Origin: DATKFM01 sp963851215
GTDB taxonomy: Bacteria > Pseudomonadota > Alphaproteobacteria > Dongiales > Dongiaceae
NCBI GenBank assembly: GCA_963851215.1
Contig: CAWKOG010000014.1
Coordinates: 372,001 to 436,000, forward strand
Length of the DNA stretch: 64,000 nt
Reading direction: 5' to 3'
Shown: positions 37,190 through 46,862 of the stretch, piece after piece
Position numbering within the stretch: position 1 is the first letter of the stretch
Layout: each line of letters opens with the position of its first letter
Program-made: the position numbers and the translations under genes
Notes under the pieces: model-generated
Told to the model about the DNA's origin: nothing
The model's input: the letters and a program-made list of their open reading frames with translations, nothing else
Databases searched by the model: none

Positions 37190-39094
37190 ATGGCCGATGA
37201 AAAAGTCAACATACTTCTCGTCGACGATCAGCCGGGGAAGCTCCTCAGCTATCGTGTCATCCTGGAAGAGCTTGGCGAGAATTTGCTGGCGGCAAACTCC
37301 GCGCAGGAGGCCTTTGAGTACCTGAACCGCTCTGAAATCGCCGTCGTTCTTGTCGATGTCTATATGCCGGATCTCGACGGGTTCGAGCTGGCGCGCATGA
37401 TCCGCGAACACCCGCGCTTCAGGGACACTGCGATCATTCTCATTTCAGCGGTGTTGCTTGCCGATATGGATTTTCTGCGCGGCTATCAGCACGGCGCCGT
37501 GGATTACATTTCGGTTCCCGTAATTCCGGAAGTGCTGCGGGCCAAGGTAAAAGTCTTTGTCGATCTGTACCGAAAGACCAAGCAGCTGGAGCGTTTCAAT
37601 CAGGAACTCGAACAAAGGGTGGCGGAGCGCACCAATGCCCTCGAACTGGCGATGGCCGAGCTGCAAACCAGCGAGAACAGGCTGCACTTGGCATTGGACG
37701 CGGCGAACATGGGCTGGTGGAGTTACGATATCAACGCCAATTCAGTCGAATGGTCGCAAACTCTCATGCGCCTGATGGGTTTCTCGCCGGATTCCTTCGG
37801 TGGAACATGGGAGGGGATGCTTTCGCATGTGCATGCCGACGATCAGCAGGCGCTGAAGGATCTTGTCCATAAATCGACGCCGGCGGATAAATCCAAGTGT
37901 GAAGTCCGGTTCATCAGGCCTGACAACTCAATCCGATGGTCCCTTACGGCAGGCTACGCGGTTCGATCCGAGGATGGCGCGGCGGCACAGTTCTTCGGCC
38001 TGGATCTGGATACGACCGAGCGGAGGCAGGCGGCGGATCGGCAGGAGCTGCTGGTACGCGAGTTGGATCATCGCGCGAAGAATTTGTTGGCCGTCGTTCA
38101 ATCGGTCGTACGACTTACCAAGGCATCGAGCATCGGCAGTTTCGTCAAGACGGTGGAAGGCCGGATTCTGGCGCTGGCGCGGGCGCACAATCTGTTATCG
38201 GAAGCCAGGTGGGCCAGCGTCGATCTCAGGCGGCTGGTTCAAGAGGAAGTCGAGCCCTTCCGCGAGGCCTATCCCCACATCCGCTTGGGCGAGTCCGCGG
38301 CAATTCCCCTCGCGCCGGCGGTTGCCCAGTCGCTGGCCATGGTCGTACATGAATTGCTCACGAATGCGATCAAGCATGGGTCTCTATCGACGCCGGAGGG
38401 AGCTCTCAGCATCGACTGGGAGTTGGCGGATGAGACGCTCATGCTTCGCTGGCGCGAGTTCAGCGGCCCTTCCGTAAGTCCTCCGAAGCGGCAGGGCTTT
38501 GGATTTGGCGTGATACAAGCGAATATTGCGTCCCTCAACGGACAGGTTGCCTTTGAATGGGGACGAGACGGCCTGCAATGCGACGTTGCCATTCCGATCG
38601 GGGGCCGCGCGGCCAGACCCGCCACATCGGGTGAAAGCAACGGCCAAGCCGCGCGGCCCTACAGGCGGAGCAGTGAACATCGGCCCCTGGTCCTGCTTGT
38701 CGAAGATGAGCCGCTGGTGGCCAGTCTGACGAAGGATCTCCTGATCGAAAACGGCTGCGAGGTCATCGGGCCATTCGGCAATGAGGAGGTCGCGCTCCGG
38801 GCGACAAGCGAGATGGAATTCGATGCCGCGCTCTTGGACCTGAACATCAATGGCCGCTTGAGCTATCCGGTCGCAACGGTGCTTCTGTCGCGGAACATCC
38901 CCTTCGCATTTTTGACCGGCTACAATGTCGAATTGATCGATGCGGCGTTTTCTCAAGTCCCGGTACTGGCAAAGCCGGTCGATCCCAGCTTGCTGAGGGG
39001 CTACCTGGCAAATCTGCCTTTCTTGCGCCGGGCGCTGCAGGAGAACAGCGTGGGTAAGGCGGTCTCTCCCGCGGCCATGACGGGAACGGGGTAA
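37190..39094 (+). CDS. Receiver-PAS-HWE histidine kinase-receiver protein
   Basis: A 634-residue soluble signalling protein, 18 bases after the hybrid kinase. N-terminal receiver (residues 7-120) with NILLVDDQPGK and Asp in VVLVDVYMPDLDG, but the usual Lys is replaced (DYISVPVIPEVL). Then a coiled coil (about 128-165), PAS (about 168-285), an HWE-type kinase domain with ELDHRAKNLLAVVQS (phospho-His near 293), NAIKHG and WREFSGP, and a C-terminal receiver (500-620) with LLVEDEPLVAS, Asp in ALLDLNINGR and Lys in VLAKPVD. HWE kinases belong to alphaproteobacterial light, stress and general-stress pathways. It is probably a partner of the upstream kinase. Confidence 0.92.
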   Translation: MADEKVNILLVDDQPGKLLSYRVILEELGENLLAANSAQEAFEYLNRSEIAVVLVDVYMPDLDGFELARMIREHPRFRDTAIILISAVLLADMDFLRGYQHGAVDYISVPVIPEVLRAKVKVFVDLYRKTKQLERFNQELEQRVAERTNALELAMAELQTSENRLHLALDAANMGWWSYDINANSVEWSQTLMRLMGFSPDSFGGTWEGMLSHVHADDQQALKDLVHKSTPADKSKCEVRFIRPDNSIRWSLTAGYAVRSEDGAAAQFFGLDLDTTERRQAADRQELLVRELDHRAKNLLAVVQSVVRLTKASSIGSFVKTVEGRILALARAHNLLSEARWASVDLRRLVQEEVEPFREAYPHIRLGESAAIPLAPAVAQSLAMVVHELLTNAIKHGSLSTPEGALSIDWELADETLMLRWREFSGPSVSPPKRQGFGFGVIQANIASLNGQVAFEWGRDGLQCDVAIPIGGRAARPATSGESNGQAARPYRRSSEHRPLVLLVEDEPLVASLTKDLLIENGCEVIGPFGNEEVALRATSEMEFDAALLDLNINGRLSYPVATVLLSRNIPFAFLTGYNVELIDAAFSQVPVLAKPVDPSLLRGYLANLPFLRRALQENSVGKAVSPAAMTGTG

Positions 39095-39155
39095 TCGCCG
39101 CTCACACTCGCGCCTTCGGCGGTATCCGGTTCAGCGCTCCATTTCGGCATCGGCT

Positions 39156-41340
39156 TCAATCATGCACGACCACACGCAGCCGTTCCGTCCGGTCCAGTGT
39201 GTGTACAGCCGCCGACGTGCCCGAACGGCGGATGAGAATGTCCGCCGATTGATCGCCAAGACGCAGGCCGGTCAGTTTTACCTCGGCTAGCGATTCCGGT
39301 AGGCGCGGTCGCCGAAAGCGGATCTCGCTGCTGGCGAAGTCCAGCGATATGCCCAATAGCGCCTGCATCATGGCGAAAGGAGTTGCGGTCGCCCAGGCCT
39401 GTGGCGTGCAAGCCACGGGATAAAGTGTCGGCCCTGAATGCGGCTGCCTCGAGAATCCGCAGAACAGTTCGGGCAACCGGCGCAGATCCATGTGAATCGA
39501 GGCATCAAACATCCCCGAATACAGCCGGCTTACCTCGACCTTGTGGCCATACCGGTCCAGGCCCAATGCAATGATTGCATTGTCATGGGGCCAAACGGAG
39601 CCGTTGTGGTAGGACATGGGATTATAGCGGGCCTGAGACGCGGCTACCGTTCTGATTCCCCAACCCGCATAGCTGTCGCTTCCGAGCAGCACCTTCGCCA
39701 TGGATTGAGATTGCTCGGGCGTCGCGATGCCGGCGAAGAGCGCATGGCCCGCGTTTGACGTGCAGACGCGAAGCGGCTTTTTGTCGCCGTCAAGCGCCAA
39801 CGCAAATGTGGAAAGTTCCTCGCACCAAAATGCTGCCGAGAAGTTCTCTTTCAACAATTCGGCTTGCTGGTCAAGAACTCGCGCCTGGTCCGGCAGATCG
39901 AGCAGGCGCGCCATTGCCGCCGCATACCGCTTTGCCAAATACACATATGCTTGTACTTCGCAAAGGGCGATGGGCCCATGAGCGAGGCGGCCGTCGGCAT
40001 GAAACATCGAGTCGCGCGAGTTTTTCCAACCCTGGTTGACAAGGCCGTCGTCGCTGCGCCGGTCATACTCAACGAATTCCGTCGGCATCCCGATCGCCGT
40101 ACATATCCATCCAATTGAGCGCCGCGGAAACATGCGGCCACAGATGCTGTAACGTCGCCTTGTCGCCGGTACGCTCCACATAGGCGCCGGCCAGCACGAC
40201 AAAAAGCGGCGTGGCGTCGACGCTGCCATAGTAGGCGCCGAATGGCACCTCGCGCAGCCGCGCCATCTCTCCCGCCCTGGTTTCGTGCAGTATCTTGCCC
40301 GGTTCGGCATCGCGTTCCGGATCGAACTCCGTGGCTTGCGTGGCCGCAAGATAGTTCAGAACGCCATAGGCGATTTTCGGATCAAGCCACAAGGTGAATA
40401 GGGCCGTGATCAGGCCGTCGCGGCCAAAGGGCGTGCTGAACCAGGGAATGCCGGCATAGGGGTATGGCCCATGCGTGGTTTCCGACACGAGCATATAGAG
40501 ATCCGAAACAGAACGGCCGAGCAGTTGATTCAGCTGGCTGTTCGAACTCTGGATTTGCGTTGCGCGCGCCTGTCCCTGGCGCAGTCCGCGCCGGGCCGCA
40601 AACATGCAGCCCGCAAAGGTCTTCTTCGGTATGGCACCATTTTCTGATCCGGTAGTGCAGGCAATTTCGCTGAATATGCGAACTCGTTGATTTGGCTCCA
40701 GAATCAGATCGTAGCTTGCGGTCGAGACATCAAGCTTATCGGGTGACGGCGTAAAGCCTACCGACGTCATCCGCGCGAGATCGTCGAGCCCCATATACTT
40801 CAAGGAAACTTCATGGTCGGACAGCAATGTCCGCTGCATCTTGCCGCGGCGAATTCGCGACTGTCCCCGCACTTCAAAGAGATCCGCGAAATCCGCCGCA
40901 AACTGCAGCGAAACAACAATTGCTTTCGGGGAGGCATGGAAATTGCGGATGGATAGCCGTTCGTGGCAAGTCGCCTGCCACAGGAAGCGTAGCCGCTGCA
41001 CGTGGAGCGATTCCCGCGGGAGAACAAGCTCGCCATCGATGTAGATATCCGGATTCGTCAGATCGACCGCCAGAACCGCATTGTCATCCCGAATGGTTGA
41101 GCTGAGCAGCAGCGGCCGTTGCCCATTCAATCGCAATTCAAGATGAGACAGATATCGAGTGTCGCGGTTGTAAAGACCGTCCGGCGCATTTGGGAAGGGA
41201 ATGATGTCGCCATACTGATCGAAGAGCGCAAACGTGTCGTCATGCTTAAGCGCGCGCAGCCTGCGTTCGGCCAATGACGAAGCCGCCGGGATATAGAACT
41301 GAGAGACATTGGCGTCCTCATGAACGGAATGTTCATTCAT
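39156..41340 (-). pseudogene. Amylo-alpha-1,6-glucosidase/glycogen debranching-type enzyme, frameshifted by one base
   Basis: A GDE-type glycosidase of about 725 residues when the frame is repaired. N-terminal part (41340 to about 40080): bis-type N domain with DTFALFDQYGDIIPF, GLYNRDTRYLSHLELRLNG, then the catalytic domain beginning HGPYPYAGIPWFSTPFGRDG. In that frame it stops at 40069. The rest, FVEYDRRSDDGLVNQGWKNS, MSYHNGSVWPHDNAIIALG and the C-terminus, is in another frame ending at 39156. Dropping one base at 40075-40078 (GGAATTC to GGATTC) gives D-G-F-V-E-Y. Start ATG 41340 lies 10 bases after the GT4 gene. It would trim alpha-1,6 branches or act on a related glucan. Confidence 0.85.
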
Positions 41341-41350
41341 TCGCTGCCTC

Positions 41351-42436
41351 TCACGCCGATTGCAGGAATCGGGGTTCCCTTTCTGGCTGCCGCGGCGGAT
41401 TGCGACTGCCCCTTTCGTCAATCAGGCTTGCATATGTCCGCAGATAGTCGCGCGCCATGCGATCGACACTGAAACGTAGTTCAAACTGCCGGCGGATGCT
41501 GTGTCTATTTAGGTCGAGCGCCCGCGGAACCGCAGCGGCCGCTTCGTCCACGTTGTCGACAACAAAGCCGGTAATGCCCTCATCGATCACCTCCGGGACC
41601 GCCCCGTGACGAAATGCAACGACAGGCGTGCCATTCGCCATTGCCTCGATCATCGACAGTCCGAAGGGCTCCGGCCAGTCGATCGGAAACAGCAGGGCCG
41701 CCGCGCCGCCAAGGAATGCTGCCTTTTCGGCATCGTTGATCTCGCCGAGATACTCCACGTCGGGCAGCGAGAGAAGCGGCCGTATCAAGTCATCAAAGTA
41801 CTCGCGGTCGACCTGGTCGATCTTGGCGGCGATGCGGAGCGGCAATCCAACCCGCTGGGCGATCTCAATCGCCCGGTCCAATCGTTTCTCCGGGCTGATC
41901 CGGCCAATGAAGGCAAGATAACCGCACGAACCATCGTCCAACTTGTACAGATCCGTCGGCAAGCCATGCGGCACCGTCGCGCGCCAGTTTGCCCAGGGAA
42001 GCGGTTCCCGCTGGCTGTAGGAGATGGAAACCAGCGGCATCTCGGAAAATTCGGTGTAGACAACAGGAAGGTCCGGCAAGTCCAGCCGTCCGTGCAATGT
42101 GGTGACAGTCGGGCAGGGCGAGTTCACGAAGGCGGAGAAATGCAGAAAGTCGGTGTGAAAATGGATGATGTCGAAATCCGCTGCCTGCGAAGCCACCCGA
42201 TTGAACATCGCCATGTGATAGGCCAGGGGATCGCGGATCGTATCGTCCAGGCGGATTGCCTGGCGGCAGCCGGCGACGAGTTCCCCGCGTGTTTGCGAAT
42301 CGCCGCTCGCAAACAGGGTGACGTCATGGCCGAGCCGAACCAGGCATTCGGTGAGATAGGAAACAACTCTTTCGGTGCCACCGTAGAGGCTTGGCGGGCA
42401 CGCCTCATAAAGGGGGGCGACCTGGGCAATTCGCAT
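41351..42436 (-). CDS. Glycosyltransferase family 4 protein
   Basis: A 361-residue GT-B-fold glycosyltransferase. Seen: N-terminal MRIAQVAPLYEACPPSLYGG with the donor-loop YGGTERVV, HFHTDFLHFS, VTTLHGRLD, the second-domain FIGRISPEKRLDRAIEIA, and the nucleotide-sugar motif PEPFGLSMIEAMANGTPVVA. Start ATG 42436. It is divergent from the HAD-ATPase gene at 42645 and is followed after 10 bases by the debranching-type gene, so it may build or modify an alpha-glucan or trehalose-related product. Confidence 0.92.
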   Translation of the reverse strand: MRIAQVAPLYEACPPSLYGGTERVVSYLTECLVRLGHDVTLFASGDSQTRGELVAGCRQAIRLDDTIRDPLAYHMAMFNRVASQAADFDIIHFHTDFLHFSAFVNSPCPTVTTLHGRLDLPDLPVVYTEFSEMPLVSISYSQREPLPWANWRATVPHGLPTDLYKLDDGSCGYLAFIGRISPEKRLDRAIEIAQRVGLPLRIAAKIDQVDREYFDDLIRPLLSLPDVEYLGEINDAEKAAFLGGAAALLFPIDWPEPFGLSMIEAMANGTPVVAFRHGAVPEVIDEGITGFVVDNVDEAAAAVPRALDLNRHSIRRQFELRFSVDRMARDYLRTYASLIDERGSRNPPRQPEREPRFLQSA

Positions 42437-42644
42437 GTCAGACCTGCCTGGAGGTTGCGACTGGAGCAATCTGGCCCCGGTGCCGATGCCAAAAAGGCGC
42501 CGGAGGCCACAGATAGGAAACCGCGCATTGCCCGGGAAGTTCCTCAACTGCATAGGCTTTTGCCGCGCTTGCGGAACCAGCCGGGCGGAAATCGGGTTCG
42601 AATCCAGGAACTGGATGCGGTCCGGGCTGAAGTGGAGCGGGCTC

Positions 42645-44351
42645 ATGCACTATATGGCACTTGCCTGCGACTATGACAGCACATTGGCAAGTAACGGACA
42701 GGTCGATGACACGACGCTTGCCGCCCTGGAGCGCGTAAAGGCCGCTGGGCGGCGTTTGATTCTGGTTACGGGGCGGCAGCTTCCGGATCTCCAGCGGGTC
42801 TTTCCTGATCTCGGCGGGTTCGATCGCGTCGTCGTTGAAAATGGCGCCGTGCTGTTCAATCCCTCGGACAAGTCAACAAGAAGGCTTGCCGAGCCGCCAC
42901 CGCCGATCTTTGCCGACGTCTTGCGCGAGAAGGGAATCGAACCCCTCTCCGTCGGCGAGGTTATTGTGGCCACGTGGCAGCCGAACGAAATCGCCGTTCT
43001 GGAGACGATTCGAGGCCTTGGGCTGGAGCTCCAGATCATATTCAACAAAGGTGCCGTGATGGTGCTGCCGACAGGCGTAAACAAATCGCTCGGCCTGTCG
43101 GCTGCGTTGGCTGAATTGGGGTTGTCGCCGCACAACACCGTGGCGGTCGGCGACGCCGAGAATGATCACGCCTTCCTGGCTCTATGCGGCTGTCGCGTCG
43201 CCGTGGCCAACGCCTTGCCGATGATCTGCGAGGCGGCCGATCTGGTGACGGCAGGCGCGCGGGGCCAGGGTGTCATCGAGCTGATTGACCGGTTGATCGC
43301 CGACGATCTGTCCGAAGTCGATCGAAATGCCGCCATGCGCGGCGTCGTGCTCGGGGAAACACCCGCCGGCGATCCCATCTGGCTGCCGCGGCGGGATGAA
43401 TCGCTGTTGCTCGCTGGAACATCGGGCAGCGGCAAGTCCACGCTTACGGCCGGCCTGCTCGAACGGCTGGTCGAGCAATCCTATCAGTTCTGCGTCATCG
43501 ATCCCGAAGGAGACTACGAAGCGATGGCCGGGGCGATCGTGGTCGGCGATAGCACTCAGCCGCCGACGCCGGCCAAGGTTCTTGAGCTGCTGGAGCCGCC
43601 CCATCAATCGGTCATCGTCAACCTCCTGGGCGTGAAACTGGAGGATCGTCCCGCGTTCCTGGGAGAATTGTTGCCGGGCCTGCTGGCATTGCGGAAGCGC
43701 ACCGCCAGGCCGCATTGGCTGTTTGTGGATGAAGCTCACCATATGCTGTCGGGCGGGCGCAGCGCAGGGCGGGAGATCGAGCTGCCCTCCGCCGGCCTTT
43801 TCCTGATAACCGTCCATCCCGACAAGCTGGCGCCCGCGGCGCTTGCCGCCATCAATACGGTCGTCGTCGTGGGGAAGGCCGTACAGGAAACGCTGTCAGG
43901 ATTCGCCAGCATTGCCGGTTGGCCGGCGGCTCAACCGGACCAGAACCTGGAGCAGGGAGAGGCGTTCATACAGGCTCGGAATGCGGCAGCCTATTCAGGG
44001 CGTCTGCGCATCATGCCGCCACGGGGCGAGCGGCAGCGTCATGTCCGCAAATACGCCGAAGGAAAGCTGGGAACGGACAAGAGCTTCTACTTCCGCGGCG
44101 CCGACCGGCGCCTCAATCTCCGCGCCCACAATCTCGAGATCTTCATGCAGATGGCTGACGGCGTCGACAACGATACCTGGCTTTATCACCTGCGGAACGG
44201 CGATTATTCCCGGTGGTTCCGCGAAGCGATCAAGGATGATGCACTGGCAGAATTGGCCGCGCGGATAGAAGCCGACCTGCACCTTGACTCAGCTGCAAGC
44301 CGCAGCCAGATCCGCGCCGCCATACAGGAACGCTACACGGCGTCTCCGTGA
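42645..44351 (+). CDS. HAD-IIB phosphatase fused to a P-loop ATPase (HerA/VirB4-like)
   Basis: A 568-residue protein. Residues 1-225: Cof-type HAD phosphatase with DYDSTLASNG (nucleophile Asp), LVTGRQ and GDAENDHAF (metal site). Residues about 235-470: ATPase with Walker A AGTSGSGKST, CVIDPEGDYEAM, and a Walker-B-like HWLFVDEAHHMLSGG. After about 470: RIMPPRGERQRHVRKYAEG and a C-terminal helical region FYFRGADRRLNLRAHNLE. Neither domain is truncated. The HAD half resembles sugar-phosphate phosphatases, consistent with the divergent GT4; the ATPase half could act on DNA or protein. I could not name this fusion. Confidence 0.82.
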   Translation: MHYMALACDYDSTLASNGQVDDTTLAALERVKAAGRRLILVTGRQLPDLQRVFPDLGGFDRVVVENGAVLFNPSDKSTRRLAEPPPPIFADVLREKGIEPLSVGEVIVATWQPNEIAVLETIRGLGLELQIIFNKGAVMVLPTGVNKSLGLSAALAELGLSPHNTVAVGDAENDHAFLALCGCRVAVANALPMICEAADLVTAGARGQGVIELIDRLIADDLSEVDRNAAMRGVVLGETPAGDPIWLPRRDESLLLAGTSGSGKSTLTAGLLERLVEQSYQFCVIDPEGDYEAMAGAIVVGDSTQPPTPAKVLELLEPPHQSVIVNLLGVKLEDRPAFLGELLPGLLALRKRTARPHWLFVDEAHHMLSGGRSAGREIELPSAGLFLITVHPDKLAPAALAAINTVVVVGKAVQETLSGFASIAGWPAAQPDQNLEQGEAFIQARNAAAYSGRLRIMPPRGERQRHVRKYAEGKLGTDKSFYFRGADRRLNLRAHNLEIFMQMADGVDNDTWLYHLRNGDYSRWFREAIKDDALAELAARIEADLHLDSAASRSQIRAAIQERYTASP

Positions 44352-44390
44352 CGGAACGTCCAACGGAGTTTGCTGAAGTGTTGTCTTGAT

Positions 44391-44436
44391 TGGCGCACCC
44401 GGCGAGATTCGAACTCACGACCTCTGCCTTCGGAGA
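44391..44436 (-). other. tRNA-Arg(CCG) 3' fragment: attachment-site core
   Basis: On the minus strand this reads as the 3' half of a tRNA: anticodon loop CTCCGAA (CCG), stem GGCAG, T arm GTGAG-TTCGAAT-CTCGC, acceptor CGGGTGC and GCCA. The 5' half (acceptor, D arm) is missing, replaced by unrelated sequence. Together with the recombinase 100 bases away this marks the end of an integrated element: a chromosomal tRNA lies outside the window and this is the 46-bp duplicated core. Confidence 0.75.
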
Positions 44437-44540
44437 ACACGGCATTAGCCGTAAACGGTTGACGCGCCGAGATTTCTCCGTCGCTGCATGACGCCCATTG
44501 ACGTTCGGAGCGTCCCATTCTGCGGACATTCTGCGGATCG

Positions 44541-45635
44541 TCATCGTGAGCCGTCCATGGCGCGCTTGGCGCTGGTCAAGTAGTCTGGGTGATGATGGGC
44601 ATACAACTCGCTGGTGCGTTCCTGGCTATGCCCTAGGTACCCGCCGATTTCCCAAAGCGGGACGCCGTGGTGTGCCATCCAGGTTCCGGCGGTGTGGCGC
44701 AGCACATGCGGCGATATGTTCGCACGCTTGACCTGGAGCGACTTTTGGCCGCGCTTCACCTCGACTATGTCAAAGAATCCGGCGCGAACGGCCGCCGTCG
44801 CGAAGCCTTTTTTGATGTCCTTCACCCGCGCGCCGTCGATATTGATCAAGTAGCCGAGCTGCCCGGAGCGCTCGAGCGTGCGACGGAGGAATCCCCCAAG
44901 CCGGCGGGGAATGGGAATGATCGGCCGGCCTTTGGAGGTACGACGCTGCCCCGGTGAATTGAGGTCGATGCGCCCACGCGCCAGGTCGACCTGGGGCGCC
45001 CGGAAGGAGAGGATTGTGCTCTTTCTGGCGCCCGTGTAGAGGCCAAGGAGGATGAACATCGGAAGATGCAGCCTGCACCGCTTGTCGTGCCTGGCGGCCC
45101 GCAAAAGGGCCGCGGCCTCGGTTCTAGTCAGCCAGCGGTCCCTTGCCGCCGGCGGAGGCGGCAGGAACACGAAGGGCACGCGCCTTAGACGGCCCTCCTG
45201 GAAAGCATGATTGAGGGCGGCTCGCAGTACGCCAAGCTCTCGGCAAATCGTACCGTCCGATTTTCCTCGATGCCCACCATAGGCGGCACAAGTCTCGCGC
45301 GTAATATCGCCAGCAAAGTTGCCCGACCAGAAGCTTGCCAACGCTTCCACAGCGTAGGAAATGCGCTCCGATGTAGCCGTACGCGGCGCGTGCTCCTTTG
45401 CGTAGTCCGCGAGCACTTCGGCTATCGGGAAGGCGGCGGGTTCACGCGGTCCGGCGCGGCGGCCTCGTTCTAAGATGAACTCTCCGAGTTGCGTCTCAGC
45501 CGTGCCGAGATCGCCCGTAGCGCAAGAGCGTTGCTTTGTGCGTCCGGCCTCGGTCCACTCGATGTACCATGACCCCTCGCGCCAGCCTCGTTTCTTGATA
45601 AACCGCAGTCGGGGGCCTCTTGCACGGCGGCCCAT
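44541..45635 (-). CDS. Tyrosine-type site-specific recombinase (integrase)
   Basis: A 364-residue phage/island integrase. Seen: N-terminal SAM-like region, then the catalytic domain with Arg in GLYTGARKSTIL, Lys region in TSKGRPIIPIPR, HVLRHTAGTWM (His-x-x-Arg), the His in YLGHSQE and the nucleophile Tyr in SELYAHHHP. It lies beside the tRNA-Arg fragment. Its N-terminus overlaps the preceding AlpA-like gene by 166 bases in another frame. No second recombinase is in the window, so the far boundary of the element is unknown. Confidence 0.93.
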   Translation of the reverse strand: MGRRARGPRLRFIKKRGWREGSWYIEWTEAGRTKQRSCATGDLGTAETQLGEFILERGRRAGPREPAAFPIAEVLADYAKEHAPRTATSERISYAVEALASFWSGNFAGDITRETCAAYGGHRGKSDGTICRELGVLRAALNHAFQEGRLRRVPFVFLPPPPAARDRWLTRTEAAALLRAARHDKRCRLHLPMFILLGLYTGARKSTILSFRAPQVDLARGRIDLNSPGQRRTSKGRPIIPIPRRLGGFLRRTLERSGQLGYLINIDGARVKDIKKGFATAAVRAGFFDIVEVKRGQKSLQVKRANISPHVLRHTAGTWMAHHGVPLWEIGGYLGHSQERTSELYAHHHPDYLTSAKRAMDGSR

Positions 45636-45871
45636 GGTTGCACCTCATTCGCTTCAACAAATTCTTCAATCGCCTGGCGTCGATACATGATCTTGCCGGC
45701 GAATTTAACATAGGCCAAACGACCGGCCGCCCGTTCGGTCCGAAGAGCCCGCTCTGTTACACCGAGCCTCGCGGCCGCCTGCTTTGGTGTTAGGAGTAAC
45801 GACACAGCCATTTCCGGACCCATTTTCACCATCGGTCGCTTTACAACGTCAAGCTTTCTAATCCTGTTCAT
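45470..45871 (-). CDS. AlpA/excisionase-like helix-turn-helix protein
   Basis: A 133-residue protein with a winged-HTH of the MerR/AlpA/excisionase type: LLLTPKQAAARLGVTERALR, then LAYVKFAGKIMYRRQAIEEF. Such factors direct excision or activate the integrase. The C-terminal half (after about residue 85) is compositionally odd (Ser, Arg) and runs over the integrase start, so the true protein may end earlier or the overlap may be a coupling device. The gap 45872-46053 shows nothing else. Confidence 0.7.
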   Translation of the reverse strand: MNRIRKLDVVKRPMVKMGPEMAVSLLLTPKQAAARLGVTERALRTERAAGRLAYVKFAGKIMYRRQAIEEFVEANEVQPWAAVQEAPDCGLSRNEAGARGHGTSSGPRPDAQSNALALRAISARLRRNSESSS

Positions 45872-46053
45872 ATCAAATGGTTAGGTTAAGATTTCGCTGC
45901 CCGCGGACTAGATGAACGCGCCAAGTCCGTTTCCCGGCCGCGGTCGCACTGCCCACCTCTCAGAAGAGAGTGACCTTGTTTCGGATTCGTAGTCAGTAAG
46001 AATGATTCCCGGACAATCCCGGAATCAGCACTAAGTGCATCGGAGAACAGGAT

Positions 46054-46743
46054 TTATCGTCGTTGGACAACCTGCACTGCCCGCTTTTCTTTGCTGGATT
46101 TCTTCTTCGACTGGTTATGGACTGAGCGCACTATTCGAAGAACTGTCTCCCAACCTTTCCCGCCTTCCCATATTCCCAAGTCCCTTGCAACGAGGCGGGC
46201 AGCGCCAATTCCGGTACAGTATTTCCGAAACGCCTTGTTCTCCTTAAGCTGCTTGTACATATCCGGAACCGCGCGCTTTAAGACAATCTCTGCATCTCCG
46301 GAATCCGCTTTAAAATCGGTATGTAATCGCTTCGATTGGCTTTTGATCCATGCTTCTGCTGCTTCTAGGTCAAGAAATCGGACCAAATAGCGCGTTCCGG
46401 CGATAGTAGCTTCTGATTTGCGGAAATCGATTTTTGGCATCGCTAAGTTCCAACGGTCCGGCGGCAAAACAAACACCCTACCTCGTGGAGGCGCTGGATA
46501 CACGATAGCGAACGTGACGAGCTGGCCAGTTATGCAAAGATCGCAGAATTCGTCAAAAACCCTGCCGCTAGGCCCCCCCATAGACAGTCCGTTTTTCAGA
46601 TATTGCTCTGCAGCAAGAACAACACTGAGCACACCGTGCGGTGATGTCACTTTCCAATCTTCACGAAATCGTGCAGCGCAATGTTTCGCAAGAGCTGACA
46701 ATGCCGGCAGCGCTTCCAGTGGGAACAATTCAAATAGGTCCAT
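46054..46743 (-). CDS. Hypothetical island protein, 229 aa
   Basis: A soluble protein starting MDLFELFPLEALPALSAL. It contains FREDWKVTSPHGVLSVVL, a stretch with PPRGRVFVLPPDRWNL, FRKSEATIAGTRYLVRFLDL and a basic C-terminus (SKKKSSKEKRAV). ATG 46743 is preferred because GGGAAG precedes it; ATG 46803 is possible. Codon use differs from the core genes nearby (more AT-rich), which suggests acquired DNA. No known domain recognised. Confidence 0.6.
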   Translation of the reverse strand: MDLFELFPLEALPALSALAKHCAARFREDWKVTSPHGVLSVVLAAEQYLKNGLSMGGPSGRVFDEFCDLCITGQLVTFAIVYPAPPRGRVFVLPPDRWNLAMPKIDFRKSEATIAGTRYLVRFLDLEAAEAWIKSQSKRLHTDFKADSGDAEIVLKRAVPDMYKQLKENKAFRKYCTGIGAARLVARDLGIWEGGKGWETVLRIVRSVHNQSKKKSSKEKRAVQVVQRR

Positions 46744-46862
46744 GGCACTTCCCAAATCCCATTCACTAGATAGGTGATGCGGCAGAACACACGTGAATGG
46801 CATCCATCTCGCAAATGAGATTAGCCGAGCAAATCAGAACTTAACTTGATTCGCGAAACCGC

